The position numbers and the translations under genes were made by a program. A stretch of DNA of 64,000 bases from Lentinula raphanica (lineage: Eukaryota > Basidiomycota > Agaricomycetes > Agaricales > Omphalotaceae): NCBI GenBank assembly GCA_027919835.1, contig JANVFP010000001.1, positions 2,081,658 through 2,145,657 of the forward strand. Direction: 5' to 3'. The notes beneath the pieces are model-generated. The model searched no databases and was not told the origin of the DNA. It was given only the letters and a program-made list of their open reading frames with translations. Of the stretch, positions 1-10,759 are shown piece after piece. The stretch's first letter is position 1; every line of letters starts with the position of its first letter.

Positions 1-843
1 AATGGCACATCCACAGATAATGATGAATTGGAGATCACCTTCAAACATCAGGAAAAGCACCCTTGGCCTAGGCAACCCAGAGATACCCCCCAAAACCTAG
101 GCTCTCCCAAAGCACCCAAAGAAATCTGAGGCAAACTCAGGCTTGCCCAGGCTTTTCCAGGCAAACTCAGGCTTGCTCAGGCTTTTTCAGGCAAATTCAA
201 AGTTTTTAAACTGCTGAGGTTTTGGGGGGTATCTCTAGGCAGCCTAGGCACCAGGTCAGTTTTGCTGATGAACCGCACTCGCGTCACACTTTCAACCTTG
301 CTTAATGTCATTGATGGTCTGGGAAGTGAAGAAGGGAGGTTATTCTTCACAACGGTAATTAGGCTATCTTCGACTGCTTGTGCCACTATGTCCTGAACAA
401 CAACCTTTCATAGACCAATCACATAGATCGTTTAGAGCCTGCGTTGATTCGCCCTGGGCATATTGACCAGAAGATACCATATTATTTGGCTACCCAAGAA
501 CAAGCCGCTACTCTCTTCATGCACTTCTTTCCACCAGCTTCTGCCCCCTCTATTAACCCCCACTCAAAAGCCCCTCGAAAATGGGATTCTCGACAGGGTG
601 ACACATGAAACTCAGATGATCCAACTGTCTAAAACTTTTGCATCACATATCCCTTCGAATGAATTCTCCATTGCCGATCTTCAAGGGTACCTTCTAGGGT
701 ACAAGGACCAACCAGAAAGGGCGGCTGTGGAGTTTTCAGCATGGGCTGAACAAGAGCGGGAGTTCAAACATCAAGCGGAGGAAAAGGCGGCTAGGAAAAA
801 AATGAAGAAGGAAATCACAGAGGTGAAGTCCTCAAAACCATGA
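1..843 (+). pseudogene. BCS1-like AAA ATPase, decayed 3' fragment
   Basis: Matches the 3' half of the fuller BCS1-like gene at 7591-9735, so the two are tandem paralogs. It has the AAA sensor region ([19 protein letters not shown]), an intron near 355-413, the second part starting [15 protein letters not shown], and the C-terminal helix region with the motif IPSNEFSI. The BCS1 family are mitochondrial AAA chaperones; fungi carry many BCS1-like paralogs of unknown role. Two lesions are visible: a MITE at 46-270 interrupts an exon, and the frame beginning at HIDRLEP hits a TGA near 606, whereas the C-terminal part is open in another frame, implying an indel around 540-600. The 5' part lies outside the window. 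Probably non-functional. Confidence 0.8.
46..270. mobile_element. MITE, CATCAGG-terminus family, copy 1
   Basis: Non-coding 225-bp element with terminal inverted repeats of about 45 bp. Its left end starts CATCAGGAAAAGCACC and its right end, read in reverse, starts CATCAGCAAAACTGACC. Both arms reach the shared core AGAGATACCCCCCA. The middle has repeats of the type CAGGCAAACTCAGGCTTG. It interrupts the BCS1-like pseudogene exon. Relatives lie at 60710-60991, 63115-63396 and 63397-63451, and a possible shorter one at 59919-60099. No clear target duplication was seen. Confidence 0.8.
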
Positions 844-1290
844 CCGTAGTAAGTAAATGTATTGCGACTGAATACCATCAGTCTATCCGAATGCTGAACT
901 GAAGTGAGGAGACCACGGCCCAATTGGTGTGGTCTCCCAAAGGCAACCAATGAATACCCATTGACACTTCGAGTCGAGGTATCAACCATTGTTTCCTGGC
1001 AATCGAAAATTCATCATGTACCTTCTCTTGAGTTTAGCGATGTCCTCATCATCAATGTCAGATATCATTAACCTCTCTCTATTGTACAAGCAGTGTACAT
1101 GCATAGCTTGCTTTGAATGGTACTCGACCGTAGTACGCCGTACGTTGGATTGATGGCATTGAACGAACGAGCGTCGAAAACTTCCGAGGATTTAGATTAA
1201 GCACCTGCTGAGTCAGCACCGCTCTCACTGCACTGTGACAGCGACTAATATAACCGAGGTTAGCCGCATGAGTCAAGAGAAGAGTTACGA
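844..1290. other. gene-free stretch between the BCS1-like paralogs
   Basis: No convincing coding sequence. It lies downstream of the BCS1-like fragment and, before the transposon at 1300 inserted, would have been the upstream region of the BCS1-like gene now starting near 7591. It therefore probably holds that gene's original promoter. Confidence 0.5.
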
Positions 1291-1299
1291 GGAGTTACG
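1291..1299. repeat. 9-bp target site duplication, left copy
   Basis: GGAGTTACG abuts the left terminal repeat and recurs exactly at 7474-7482, abutting the right terminal repeat. Confidence 0.9.
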
Positions 1300-1494
1300 C
1301 AGACTCCTTCCCAGTTTCTCTTGCGGGTTAAAAAATTCTGAGAAAGAGAAGAGAGGTTACTATATATAGTATATCAATATCTTATCGTAATCTATATCTT
1401 ATCAAAGCCACGTGCATTTAAATTTTTTAACCTCGCAAGAGAGACTGGCACAATATGTTTAAGCGCCTGGTGGCTTTGTTTGGTCCCGGCGCTA
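1300..1494 (+). repeat. left terminal inverted repeat (195 bp)
   Basis: Perfect reverse complement of 7279-7473. It contains an ATG at about 1455 that opens the same first 13 codons as the helicase on the other end (MFKRLVALFGPGA), followed by a stop just inside the element. It also carries the sequence TATATATAGTATAT and presumably the DUF6589 gene's promoter. Confidence 0.92.
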
Positions 1495-1538
1495 AAAGTA
1501 CCTAGCGCTCAATATTCATCTCATACAGATATTCATCC

Positions 1539-4276
1539 ATGGCTTCGCCACTGCAATCGGGACAGTGGATGCAACAGATAATCAGCATTTTGAATGACAA
1601 TCAACTCACCAGCTGGGATTTCATTCACGATCTTCTTGAATTTGGAGCAGTTTTTCCGTATACCATACACCATCAGCAATGTTTGATCGAGCACATTTCT
1701 GAATTATTCAGTATCCTCTTGCAAACATCGGCAAGGGCCACTCAGCAGGCAGCTTCAATAACAATGACAGAGACTTACCGGGCTGAAATCCTTGGACTTG
1801 TTGAGAAAGCTCAGGGCTTTCACTTCAATGCAAGGACCGCCACACTAGAACAGCTCGAGGGCTTTGCCATCGAGAACCTGGCTGTGCAGATGCAGGCGTT
1901 GTGTCCTTTTCTTTCAAATCTTCTCTGCACTCTCCTCGACGCCCGCTGCACTTATCAGCATCAAGAGTCATCAGATCATGATGACATCGAAACCAACAGA
2001 ACGGACTCGGAGAATGACGACGAAGGGACTGACCCAGAGGTTGAGCGAGAAGGTTGGCAAGAGGGTGCAGATGATCTGATGGACTCTGCCTGGACTGAAG
2101 ACACCAGTATGGATGTTGATGAGACTGGAGAGGATAACAAAGTGGTCAGTAGAGAAGAAGAGCAGGTGAAACAAAGGCGACACACTCAGGCAACAATTAA
2201 GCAGCATGAAAAGCTGTTGGAAATAGTAAGTCACCATCATGTTACAGACCGTTCAGCCCAATGAATTTTGTGCAGAAGCGCGTCCTTATACTCTCCGTGA
2301 TTGGCCATAGTACCAATCAACATTTCAATTCATTCCAGTCAATTGTCGGTCTCTTCTTGGAATCGAAGCAAGCTCCCGAAATCATCGTTGAGCTGACCGC
2401 GCATATGGGTGTCTCTATCTCAGCCAGTAGCCTACGCAACATGATCAACTCCCTCAACAAGCAAGCGAAGATTCGATTGAAAACCATACCGAAATCCAAC
2501 AAAATCTACGACAACGTTGATGTTGATTTTCACAAAGGTCAGCCGACCGCTGAAAATCAGAAAATGCATCTCAGTTTTACCGCCGCCACCTTTGTACCAA
2601 TCAAGAACGTAAATCGAGCGCAAAACTTACGGTTCGTGCGTGAACTTCACGAGACATCGCCATATAACCGGCTCGCGACGAATGTCATACACCCTACGTT
2701 CGAGGATATAGTGCCTCCTGGAGGCAATATTCTGTCCTCGCGCGAATCTCCCGAATCCATCTATCGATATTTTACTTGGCTCTGCCTGCAGATACTTGTT
2801 GAGCAAGGAGGCCCTGCATTCTCAGCCTTTAAAAGGGAGCTTCAAGGCGGCCCAGTTGCGATACAGGTTCTTCCATCTGATCAGAAAGATGCTCAGTATC
2901 CAGCAGAAGCAATCAACGCAGATGAAGGAACGTACGATGGAAATGCTCAAGTGATTACATCACTCTTGGAGCAGTCGAACACCTCAGCTGACGAGCTGGA
3001 GCAATATCTGGAGTTTTTTCACGGAGATCTCGGGACATTGGAACGTATCGAGGGACTCAAGAAGATGAGGAGTATCGAAGGATCAGCACAGAATCGACTC
3101 GACTTTTTGCTCTACATACCTGGACTTTTCCACATGAAGATGGCTGCGGCAGATGCATATGCACGTATTCATGTAGCGCCTATGGAAAACCGAGGGGAGA
3201 AGCTTGGAGTAAATGAATATCTGAACTATCTTCGTCCAAAAGCGACCGCCGAGTTCACTTCGAAGAACGGTCCTTCGTTTCGGTCAATGCATGATGCAAT
3301 ACATCATGTTGTTTGGACAGATATTCTGCAGTGCTTTGTCCGCGAAGTGAAGACCCAATATGACTGTGATACACTCGAAACATTTGCGAAGTCGAAGCAT
3401 GGAACCTGGGAGAAGCTTGTTGAGCTGTCCAAACAGATTGTGTTCAAGTATTTACCCAATCGCCAACTTCATCATCGGAATCATCAGCCAGATCGTGAAC
3501 GCGACTTTGTGTTTGAAAACTTGGCCATCCGGAATCGGGATGGCCTGCTATACCTGGGATTCTCAAGAGCAATCAGCTATGGAGATGTGGGGAGGATTAT
3601 TCAACTTTTTCCGTACCTTATTGCAACATTCGCAGCAGTCGGAAAGCACAAATATGCCACATATATGACGAAGTTTCTCACTGATATAAACCGGCGGTAC
3701 CCTCCTGCTCTACGGGACGCCATACTCAGCAATTGGCTTTTCAATCAAAAAGGAACTGCCGATGGATTTCGGCCTTTTGACTGGTTGCAGGAATTGAATA
3801 ATCTGTACACCAAGGTAAGCAGTGATTTGAGAACATGATAGTATGAAATAACAGACCTACGTCTCGTTTAGACAATCTTTGCAGGGAAGGGACCTAATCA
3901 TACACGCCAGTTAATATTCAAACGGTCCGTCCTGCTCGAAGTTTACCGAGCGATGCAGGAAACCATTGAAGACAACTTTTTTCTTACTCATCGAACTGTT
4001 CACCATTCGAAGCCTACGATGACAAACACGTTGCGAAAGTTGGCCGAAATTGTATCCGCGCTTGATAGCACTATGTTGAAGCCTGGCCGATTATCGAGTA
4101 TACCCGGGCACCAAGACCGATGGAAAGTACAAGATGTAATCATCGAGGGCTTTGCAATACTGGCACAGAAAAAGGAGTTGTTGATAGGTATGCCGTTTGA
4201 TGAAGCCGACGAGGCGGAGGCAAACGAAAGTCTTCACTCCCGAGGAATAGATGGATATGACATTGGTGTCGATTAA
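1539..4276 (+). CDS. DUF6589-domain protein (candidate transposase)
   Basis: Three exons fit the splice signals: 1539-2225, 2276-3814 and 3872-4276 (introns of 50 and 57 bases, all phase 0), giving about 876 residues. Residues 140-220 are acidic and low complexity. The DUF6589 core follows, opening with KRVLILSVIGHSTNQ, and includes the conserved HGDLGTLER (about residue 477) and GLFHMKM (about 511). DUF6589 proteins are multicopy in agaricomycete genomes and have no assigned biochemical function that I know of. Its position inside perfect TIRs, convergent with a helicase, suggests it is the transposase or a partner of it. The conserved Asp of HGDL and His of GLFH could be metal ligands of an RNase H-like fold, but that is inference. 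Family assignment is from memory of conserved motifs. Confidence 0.8.
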
Positions 4277-4403
4277 TGCGTTGACGCAGATTATCTATGT
4301 ACATTCGTATCTGTGTTACCCAATCAGCAAATTGTTCAATGGTGCTCACTGGGAAACTCACCTACATACAAGAACTACCATACCTATGTTTGCTTCGCGT
4401 TAG

Positions 4404-7318
4404 CTAGTGTCCCTGTTGGCGTGTTCTCAGCGATATTGGTTGAATAGTATGGGCAATTATGACTATTTTCTGAGTAACATTAGTGCATAGTCCCGACCAA
4501 CGCAAACGAACGATACATACTTCGATGGCCCTTCTGAAGACATTTACTACATGTAACCTGTGCATATTTACGTTTGACCGTCGTCGGTCCAGACGTGGAT
4601 GCAGAACTTGCAGAATTAGAAAGCGTCGACGTTGAAGGCAAGGCCTGTTCCAGGATGGAGTCTGTGTTCGATACGATTGCACCAAACGTACGAATCGTCG
4701 GTGTAGTAGATGGGAGTAAGGAGGGCGGCGATAACGTCATCGCGGTTGCTGGCATAGACGGCGCGGATTGTGAGATGGACGATGGACGAAAGAATGATGG
4801 TGGAACAAAATTAAAAGGCATAGCCATTGCTGGAGTAGATGATGGAGGGAACAATGGAGGTAGCGAGGGTACAGTGAGTGTAGGTACAGCTGAGGTAGCA
4901 CCAATGCCCGTCATTGTTGCAAGAACAGATGACGGCGGCACTAGCGAGGATGGTGGATGCGAGGATGGTGGATGCGAGGATGGTGTATGCGAGGATGGTG
5001 TATGCGAGGATGGTGTATGCGAGGATGGTGTATGCGAGGATGAAGGATCCAAGGATAGAGGATGCATGATCGAATGCGATAATGAGGATGGAAGAGTCCG
5101 TTTAGAGGTAGGAATGGCAGCCGCCGCCCTCGAATTGCGTGGTTTATGAGGTTTGGGTGCAGGAGGTTCGTACTTGTAATTATCTTTGATCAACTGAAGA
5201 ATTCGCTGACCTAATTTTTCAGTGAATGCCCACGACATCCGTTTGCGAAAATCGTCCATGTTTAGCAGCTTGTTTTCATGTGCCCAGTCGACGATACGGT
5301 CCAAGACTGAATCAGGCCACAACGCACTTGGTGCAAGCAACGTATATTGTCCGTAAGTCTCCACGAACCACCGATCTCGCTCCTGATCCAGGACTGCCCA
5401 CAATTTCGTCTCTTTTGGTCCATGCTCGTAGGTTTTGGGATTGAGCATCCTGCTTTGTTTGGCACTGAAAGTCTCCTCGGTTGAGAAAGGCCAGTAATCT
5501 GGCTCACATAGGTCACAGCAATGTTTGACGGGATGAGGAGAACAGCCAGAGCGAGTACAGCAGAAACGATTGATGATGGGTTCTACAGAGAACGTTGTAA
5601 ATCGAGCAGACCAATCATATCGAAGCATCAACTTACTAAGTCCAGCGTTCCCGAAGTAAACGCATCCAATCTCGCGCCGGCACTTCTTTCCAGGACGATT
5701 CTCGGCATTGATGTAGTCGTCCATGGACCGTTCCACCTTAATTGCATAACCATTGAAGTCCAACGTTGTGAGTTTGGATGAATTGAGTTCGACGGGTCCT
5801 TGAGTTCGAGTTTTCTTTGTACTCCGCTGTGATTTGGACTTCTCGTTGTTCGATTTCCGCTTTTGAGATTGCACAGTCGCGACCGGATTAGAGGAAGCTC
5901 GTTGAATTTCTCGAGCTTCAGCAGCCGCGGTCTCCGCAAGGCTTTTGGCCAACCTATTGCGCTCATCTGCTTCCTTCGCTACCTTGGCGGCTGCATGTTT
6001 TGCATCATCAAAATAGGATGGCTCCGCCAATAAAATCGCGCAACCGTCAAGCGTCAGATCACGGACGGCACGTCCCAGCCTCTGATACCAGGAACTAAGA
6101 GACGCAGGGACCCCATACTGAATAACCATGTAAATATCAGGTATGTCAATACCCTGTGAATGGAACTGTGAGTTCGGAGAATTTAATGTAAACTAGACAC
6201 TCACCATTCCAACCGCATCTGTAGCACATGCTCCAAGCCTGTGCCCAAGCTTCAAAGCATGTACTTCATCATGACGAAACTCGTCAGTCATCCCCGAATG
6301 AATCCATTTAATCAAGTCGACTTCGTGCTCAGGGAGACGGGAACGCAAGAATTGGGCACCCTCTTGGGAGGCGTTACGTGAATTGAAGAAGACGAGGAAT
6401 TTCTTTTGTACAGAAGCATCCGAAGATTGCGAGACGAGTGGTGCGAGGTCATGGTAGGAATTGGCAGGGTACTTCATTTTCTGTACGCGATGGAAGATGT
6501 TTTTTCGGTCCGTATCGAGTCGAATTTCAGTTGTATCTGCACCCAGATTCAGATGCATTTTCAGCTGCTCTGCATCGTTGGGAGGAAGTGTTGCCGTGCC
6601 GAGATGGTAAGGAATATGTCGCGGTAATGCATAACGAGAGGGTCCTAGAGTATGATATTCGGGACGGAACGTTCCACCCCATTCACGAATGACATGGCTT
6701 TCATCAATGACTATATCAATAACAGAACACATGAATACTCTGTTATGGAGGAGTATATCATAGCGGTGGTCTTTGGCCATAGTCTCCGGACTGAATATGA
6801 CTACACGATACTTCAGCTTTGAGATATCCTGTCGTACATAAGTATCAATGGTCCCATTCAGCCACCTGAATAACTGGAACTTGAAAACATACCTTGTATA
6901 TTGCATCTGTTGCATTATGTGCAGTCACATTTATGGCCGCACATCCAACGTCATTTAACTGTCCCTCAAACTGAGCTCCGAGTTCTTTCAATGGTGTAAC
7001 AACTATTATTGTTCCCTTTTCATCAAAAACCAAAGACAGCCAGTATGCGAGCGATTTTCCTGAACCAGTAGGTGCGACCATAAGAACGTCTTTGCCTTCA
7101 AAGATGGCACGAGCAGCTTGAATTTGCCAAAGACAAGGGTATTTGCCGAAGAGCGTGAATGCTTGATCTCGAATTTCTTCATCTGACTTCGGAAGGTTAC
7201 CACGAACCATGGAAGACTTGTCAAACTCAAGACCGCTGAAGCTGGAAGACTTAGAAAATGTAGTGAGTGACCGTGTCGTAGCGCCGGGACCAAACAAAGC
7301 CACCAGGCGCTTAAACAT
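4404..7318 (-). CDS. RecQ-like DEAD/DEAH helicase of the transposon
   Basis: ATP-dependent 3'-5' DNA helicase family. Exons fit at 7318-6893, 6828-6205 and from 6153, with a possible last exon ending at 4404; without that splice the frame ends at 4480. Total about 900 residues. Walker A APTGSGKS is near residue 82-89, motif II is DESH near 184-187, and motifs V and VI read ATDAVGM-GIDIPD (across an intron) and QRLGRAVRD. A RecQ-type zinc-binding region follows, with KKCRREIGCVYFGN and RFCC...CCDLC. The C-terminal third is Ser/Pro/Thr-rich with SSHTP repeats and ends in a partial zinc knuckle (CSKCLQKGH). The first 13 codons lie inside the right TIR. It is convergent with the DUF6589 gene. Subtelomeric RecQ helicases are a known fungal theme; here the gene is clearly inside a transposon. 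Confidence 0.88.
4944..5048. repeat. 15-bp minisatellite in helicase coding sequence
   Basis: Seven head-to-tail units of GCGAGGATGGTGTAT type, the first two and the last diverged. The unit length is a multiple of 3, so copy changes keep the helicase frame. On the minus strand they encode SSHTP/SSHPP repeats. Confidence 0.9.
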
Positions 7319-7473
7319 ATTGTGCCAGTCTCTCTTGCGAGGTTAAAAAATTTAAATGCACGTGGCTTTGATAAGATATAGATTACGATAAGATATTGAT
7401 ATACTATATATAGTAACCTCTCTTCTCTTTCTCAGAATTTTTTAACCCGCAAGAGAAACTGGGAAGGAGTCTG
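7279..7473 (-). repeat. right terminal inverted repeat (195 bp)
   Basis: Perfect reverse complement of 1300-1494. It contains the ATG and first 13 codons of the helicase, and presumably its promoter (TATATATAG-type sequence at about 7403-7413). Confidence 0.92.
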
Positions 7474-7482
7474 GGAGTTACG
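7474..7482. repeat. 9-bp target site duplication, right copy
   Basis: GGAGTTACG, identical to 1291-1299. Confidence 0.9.
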
Positions 7483-7590
7483 TTGATCGATTGATCCATC
7501 TTCTTGTACTTAAACAAGTTCTATCATGCTGTGTTTGCGCAGCTTTCCTTTGTGCTGCAACTCACAAAGGGATTTTTCCTTCCACTCAGA

Positions 7591-9735
7591 ATGCTGCATC
7601 TTCCCAAGCTCAATCATGAATCTATCACCCATGGCAGTCCCAGCTTATGGACTGGTCTCAAAAGTCTTTCACAGTCGAACGGAGTGGCACATCTCATATC
7701 TTTCCTGTCCAAATCCTATTTCAAAGACAGTGCAAAACTATTAATTCTTGGATCCCTTGTAGAGGCCGGTGAGTATCTATCTGACTTATCACGCTCATTA
7801 GGAAGTCTTTGATCTCCTCAATTTCGAAATAGGTAGGAGATTGTGTCAGTGGTTTTTGGAACGGTTTCGCATACGTGGGTCTTCAAACTGTCTTCATTCT
7901 TTCTCTGAATCGCGACTGAAACTGACGCTGCGGTGCCATCTTTACAGAGTATTCGATAAGTGCAGAGTTCCATCAGGGTGATCCCGCGTACGAGTGGATA
8001 TTGCATTTCTTGGTTAGTTCATGCTCTTCTGCACATCATCCATTTGTTTTACTTCGTCGTTCTGCTCCGTTGATGCTTGTTCCCCTCATCCAGAATCATG
8101 AAAATGTCTGGCGGCGTGCTCGCGAATTTTCAGTCAGCTCAAGGAGTTCTTCTCGCAAATGGGGTATCGCTATAGGCAAAATATCTGAACTCGTAGAATA
8201 TGTACCGACATATATTCGTCCTCAAATCTTCCGATGGAAAGGGCATTGGGTCGAGATCTCGCGTGTCAGGGAGAACAATAACGGCCTTCTTTTTCGTGGT
8301 GGTATGAATTCTGTGGTTCCACCCTTTCCACAAGGAAACACTTCAACCATGATCGTCACGTATGTATCATCTTCGGGCTGGCTCGGCGCTATACTCACTT
8401 CTTTGATCAGTGTATACACCTTGGACATGTCCGTCATGTCTGCAATTATAGAGGAGGCTCATCGGCTGTATCTTGCGGTCAGCAAACCGAATGTTATTGT
8501 ACATATGGCAGTCAGTCATGAGGACAATGTGTTTGATTTTCCGTACTGATTCCTGCGTATGAATGACAGTCGAATCATCATGGCGGTTCCTGGGATAGGG
8601 TCAAACGTCAGCGCCGTAGACCGTTCAACTCAGTCATATTACAAGAAGGGGTCATCGAATCGATATTACAAGATGCTCAAGAATTTTTTGCCAGTGAAGC
8701 TTGGTACACTGAGCGAGGGATTCCCCATAGGAGAGGTTATCTACTGTATGGACCACCGGGAACCGGGAAAAGTATGTGAATCATTTGAATCAAATGCTGT
8801 GTCTCTCTGCATCTCTGAATCCATAGGCTCTACTATCTATGCACTGGTGAGTTTGAATTATTTGATGCTCATTCTGTATGTAGATACTGATAAGTCTACT
8901 TGCATTGCTACAAGGCAGGGGAACTGGGATTGGAAATTTACGCACTCTCCTTAGCCTCACACTAGTTTGTTGCCGACATTCTATGCTATTCTCCTTATTC
9001 ATTCATTTTCTAACAGTATCGATGACTTTTTCCTGCAACGCGCCGCAGACACAATTCCTAAAAATTCAATCTTCGTAATTGAAGATATCGACTGTGCGAT
9101 TCCTCCATCGGACGCCGATGAGAATACCCCAGAGATGGTACATCCGCAAATGATGATGAGAGGTGCTAGGCGGGTACCCAATCAAACTCGCGTCACACTT
9201 TCGGCCTTGCTCAATGTTATCGATGGTCTGGGGAGTGAGGAAGGGAGATTGTTCTTCACTACGGTAAACCAATTATTTCCCACTGCCAATGCCGTCACCT
9301 CTGAATATACACCCTCCGCAGACTAACCATATCGATCGCCTAGAGCCTGCGCTGATCCGTCCTGGACGTATTGATAGGAAGATACCATACCATCTGGCCA
9401 CTCAAAAACAAGCCGCTAGTCTTTTCGTGCACTTCTTCCCGCCCAGCTCCACCTCGTCTAGTGGTTCTCATTCTGAACTGCTCGAAGATGGGACCAAGGC
9501 GACGCATGATACTCAAGAAGCTCAATTATCCGAAACGTTCGCATTGTGTATTCCTTCGAACGAATTCTCTATTGCTGAGCTTCAAGGGTACCTTCTGGGA
9601 TACAAGCACCAACCGGAAAGGGCGGCTGTGGAATTTGCAGCGTGGGCTGAACGGGAGCGCGAATATAAACGCGAAGAACAGGAAAAGGGGGCTAAGAAAA
9701 AGGTGTTGAAAGAGATCACCGCGGTCAAGGCTTGA
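7591..9735 (+). CDS. BCS1-like mitochondrial AAA ATPase
   Basis: Multi-exon gene. Exons fit at 7591-7768, 7833-7874, 7948-8012 and from 8094, with further exons to 9735. The N-terminal BCS1 region is recognisable ([18 protein letters not shown], then [11 protein letters not shown]). The Walker A segment [13 protein letters not shown] lies at about 8735-8770, Walker [10 protein letters not shown] near 9070-9095, then [14 protein letters not shown], and after an intron [22 protein letters not shown]1 is a mitochondrial inner-membrane chaperone that translocates the Rieske protein into complex III; this divergent paralog's role is unknown. The start is uncertain: an in-frame non-ATG extension reaches 7504. 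The transposon ends 109 bases upstream of the ATG, so the native promoter is probably displaced. A decayed paralog lies at 1-843. Confidence 0.85.
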
Positions 9736-10759
9736 AAATGGATATAGAATCGTGAACTAGAATATGTACATCATTCTTAAGTTTGGTGGCATGAATTGAG
9801 ATGTCGAGCACTGTCGAGCACAGTCCTTGAGCTGACTGCTAAGCGTGAGAAACTCATCACTGGTGGACTTCTTCCTCTACCACTTCAGCCAGATGCAAAT
9901 CATTGTTCAAATTATGGCCATGGAACTCAGCCATCTTGTATGATATCGGAGAGCTCTCTAGCTACATTGAGTTCTGCTACATAGCCTGAACTGATTCTCG
10001 TCTATAGATCTGCCACAGCCTCCCGCGACATGATGTTTTTTTGCATTCACGATTGCAAGACTTAAAGGAAAAGATTGAACAATCTTTTAGATGAATCGCC
10101 TGCTGCGCATTAAGGAACTGGCGAGACTGTGGTGCCGTTTGAGGGCGGAGCTAGGCAAAGGAAGCAATAACCAAGGACGATGATTGTTCGTGTTACTGTC
10201 ACAGTAAACGAGAAAACCCAAGGACAGCCAAGGACATGTTTTATTATCTCACCCTTTAGGCTGCTTATGCTTTTTACGCACTCTTCTGTCAGTGTCTGAT
10301 TACATCGCACGCCTTCCACTTACGTGCCAGTCATGGCAGCGTTCTATGAGCTCCCAACACCGTGACTGGCACCTCCACTGCTCTTCCATGCACCTCCTAA
10401 ACTTCAAGGACTTCAAGACATATGTACCCAAACGTATCCAGCTTATCTATGCTTCTTGCATCAATCCAAAAAAGATCCTCGCCGAATCAGATTGTTTCTT
10501 CTTGCATCAGTTCGGTACACAATCTGGGAAAGGAAGAAATCCCTTACCAGTAAGCAAATCGGTACTTGTAACTCTTATCGCGGTTGTGTATCATGTGCGT
10601 CTCCGTCATCTAGGCACCCTCTGGTGCTATTCTCGCTTTGATTTCCACTCCCATAGACTTCCATTTGTGTCCTGACTTTGGGGAAGCATTATATAACTCG
10701 GCACATGCTTCTAGATTACTCGAGGATTCTCTTCCCTCTTCTTCGTCTATCTCGTCAGA
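9736..10759. other. gene-free stretch before the OPT gene
   Basis: Small open frames only, with no recognisable family and no codon continuity. Holds the 3' flank of the BCS1-like gene and the promoter of the OPT transporter. Confidence 0.5.
10690..10696 (+). promoter_or_regulatory. possible TATA box of the OPT gene
   Basis: TATATAA lies 64 bases upstream of the ATG at 10760. The position is plausible for a fungal core promoter; this is a motif match only. Confidence 0.4.

Larger units (their letters stand above)
1300..7473. mobile_element. TIR DNA transposon encoding DUF6589 protein and RecQ-like helicase
   Basis: A 6174-bp unit bounded by inverted repeats that I read base by base as identical over 195 bp (1300-1494 and 7279-7473), both beginning CAGACTCCTTCCCAG, and flanked by a perfect 9-bp duplication GGAGTTACG. 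It holds two convergent genes and nothing else: a DUF6589 protein (1539-4276, plus) and a RecQ-like helicase (4404-7318, minus). Both proteins are read from within or just inside the terminal repeats. The identity of the repeats and of the target duplication points to recent insertion. It separates a BCS1-like gene from its upstream region. The 9-bp duplication resembles Mutator-type transposition, but no MULE transposase is recognised. Confidence 0.92.

Noticed and set aside
4944..5048. CRISPR-like array
   Set aside because: Units are contiguous with no spacers; it is a coding minisatellite in a eukaryote.
4574..5149. Plus-strand open frame with repeated EDGVC units
   Set aside because: It is antisense to the helicase's repetitive tail; the repeats arise from the 15-bp minisatellite.
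1300..7473. Helitron or Starship
   Set aside because: Helitrons lack TIRs and target duplications and carry a Rep domain; Starships carry a tyrosine recombinase. Here there are long TIRs, a 9-bp duplication and a RecQ-type helicase.
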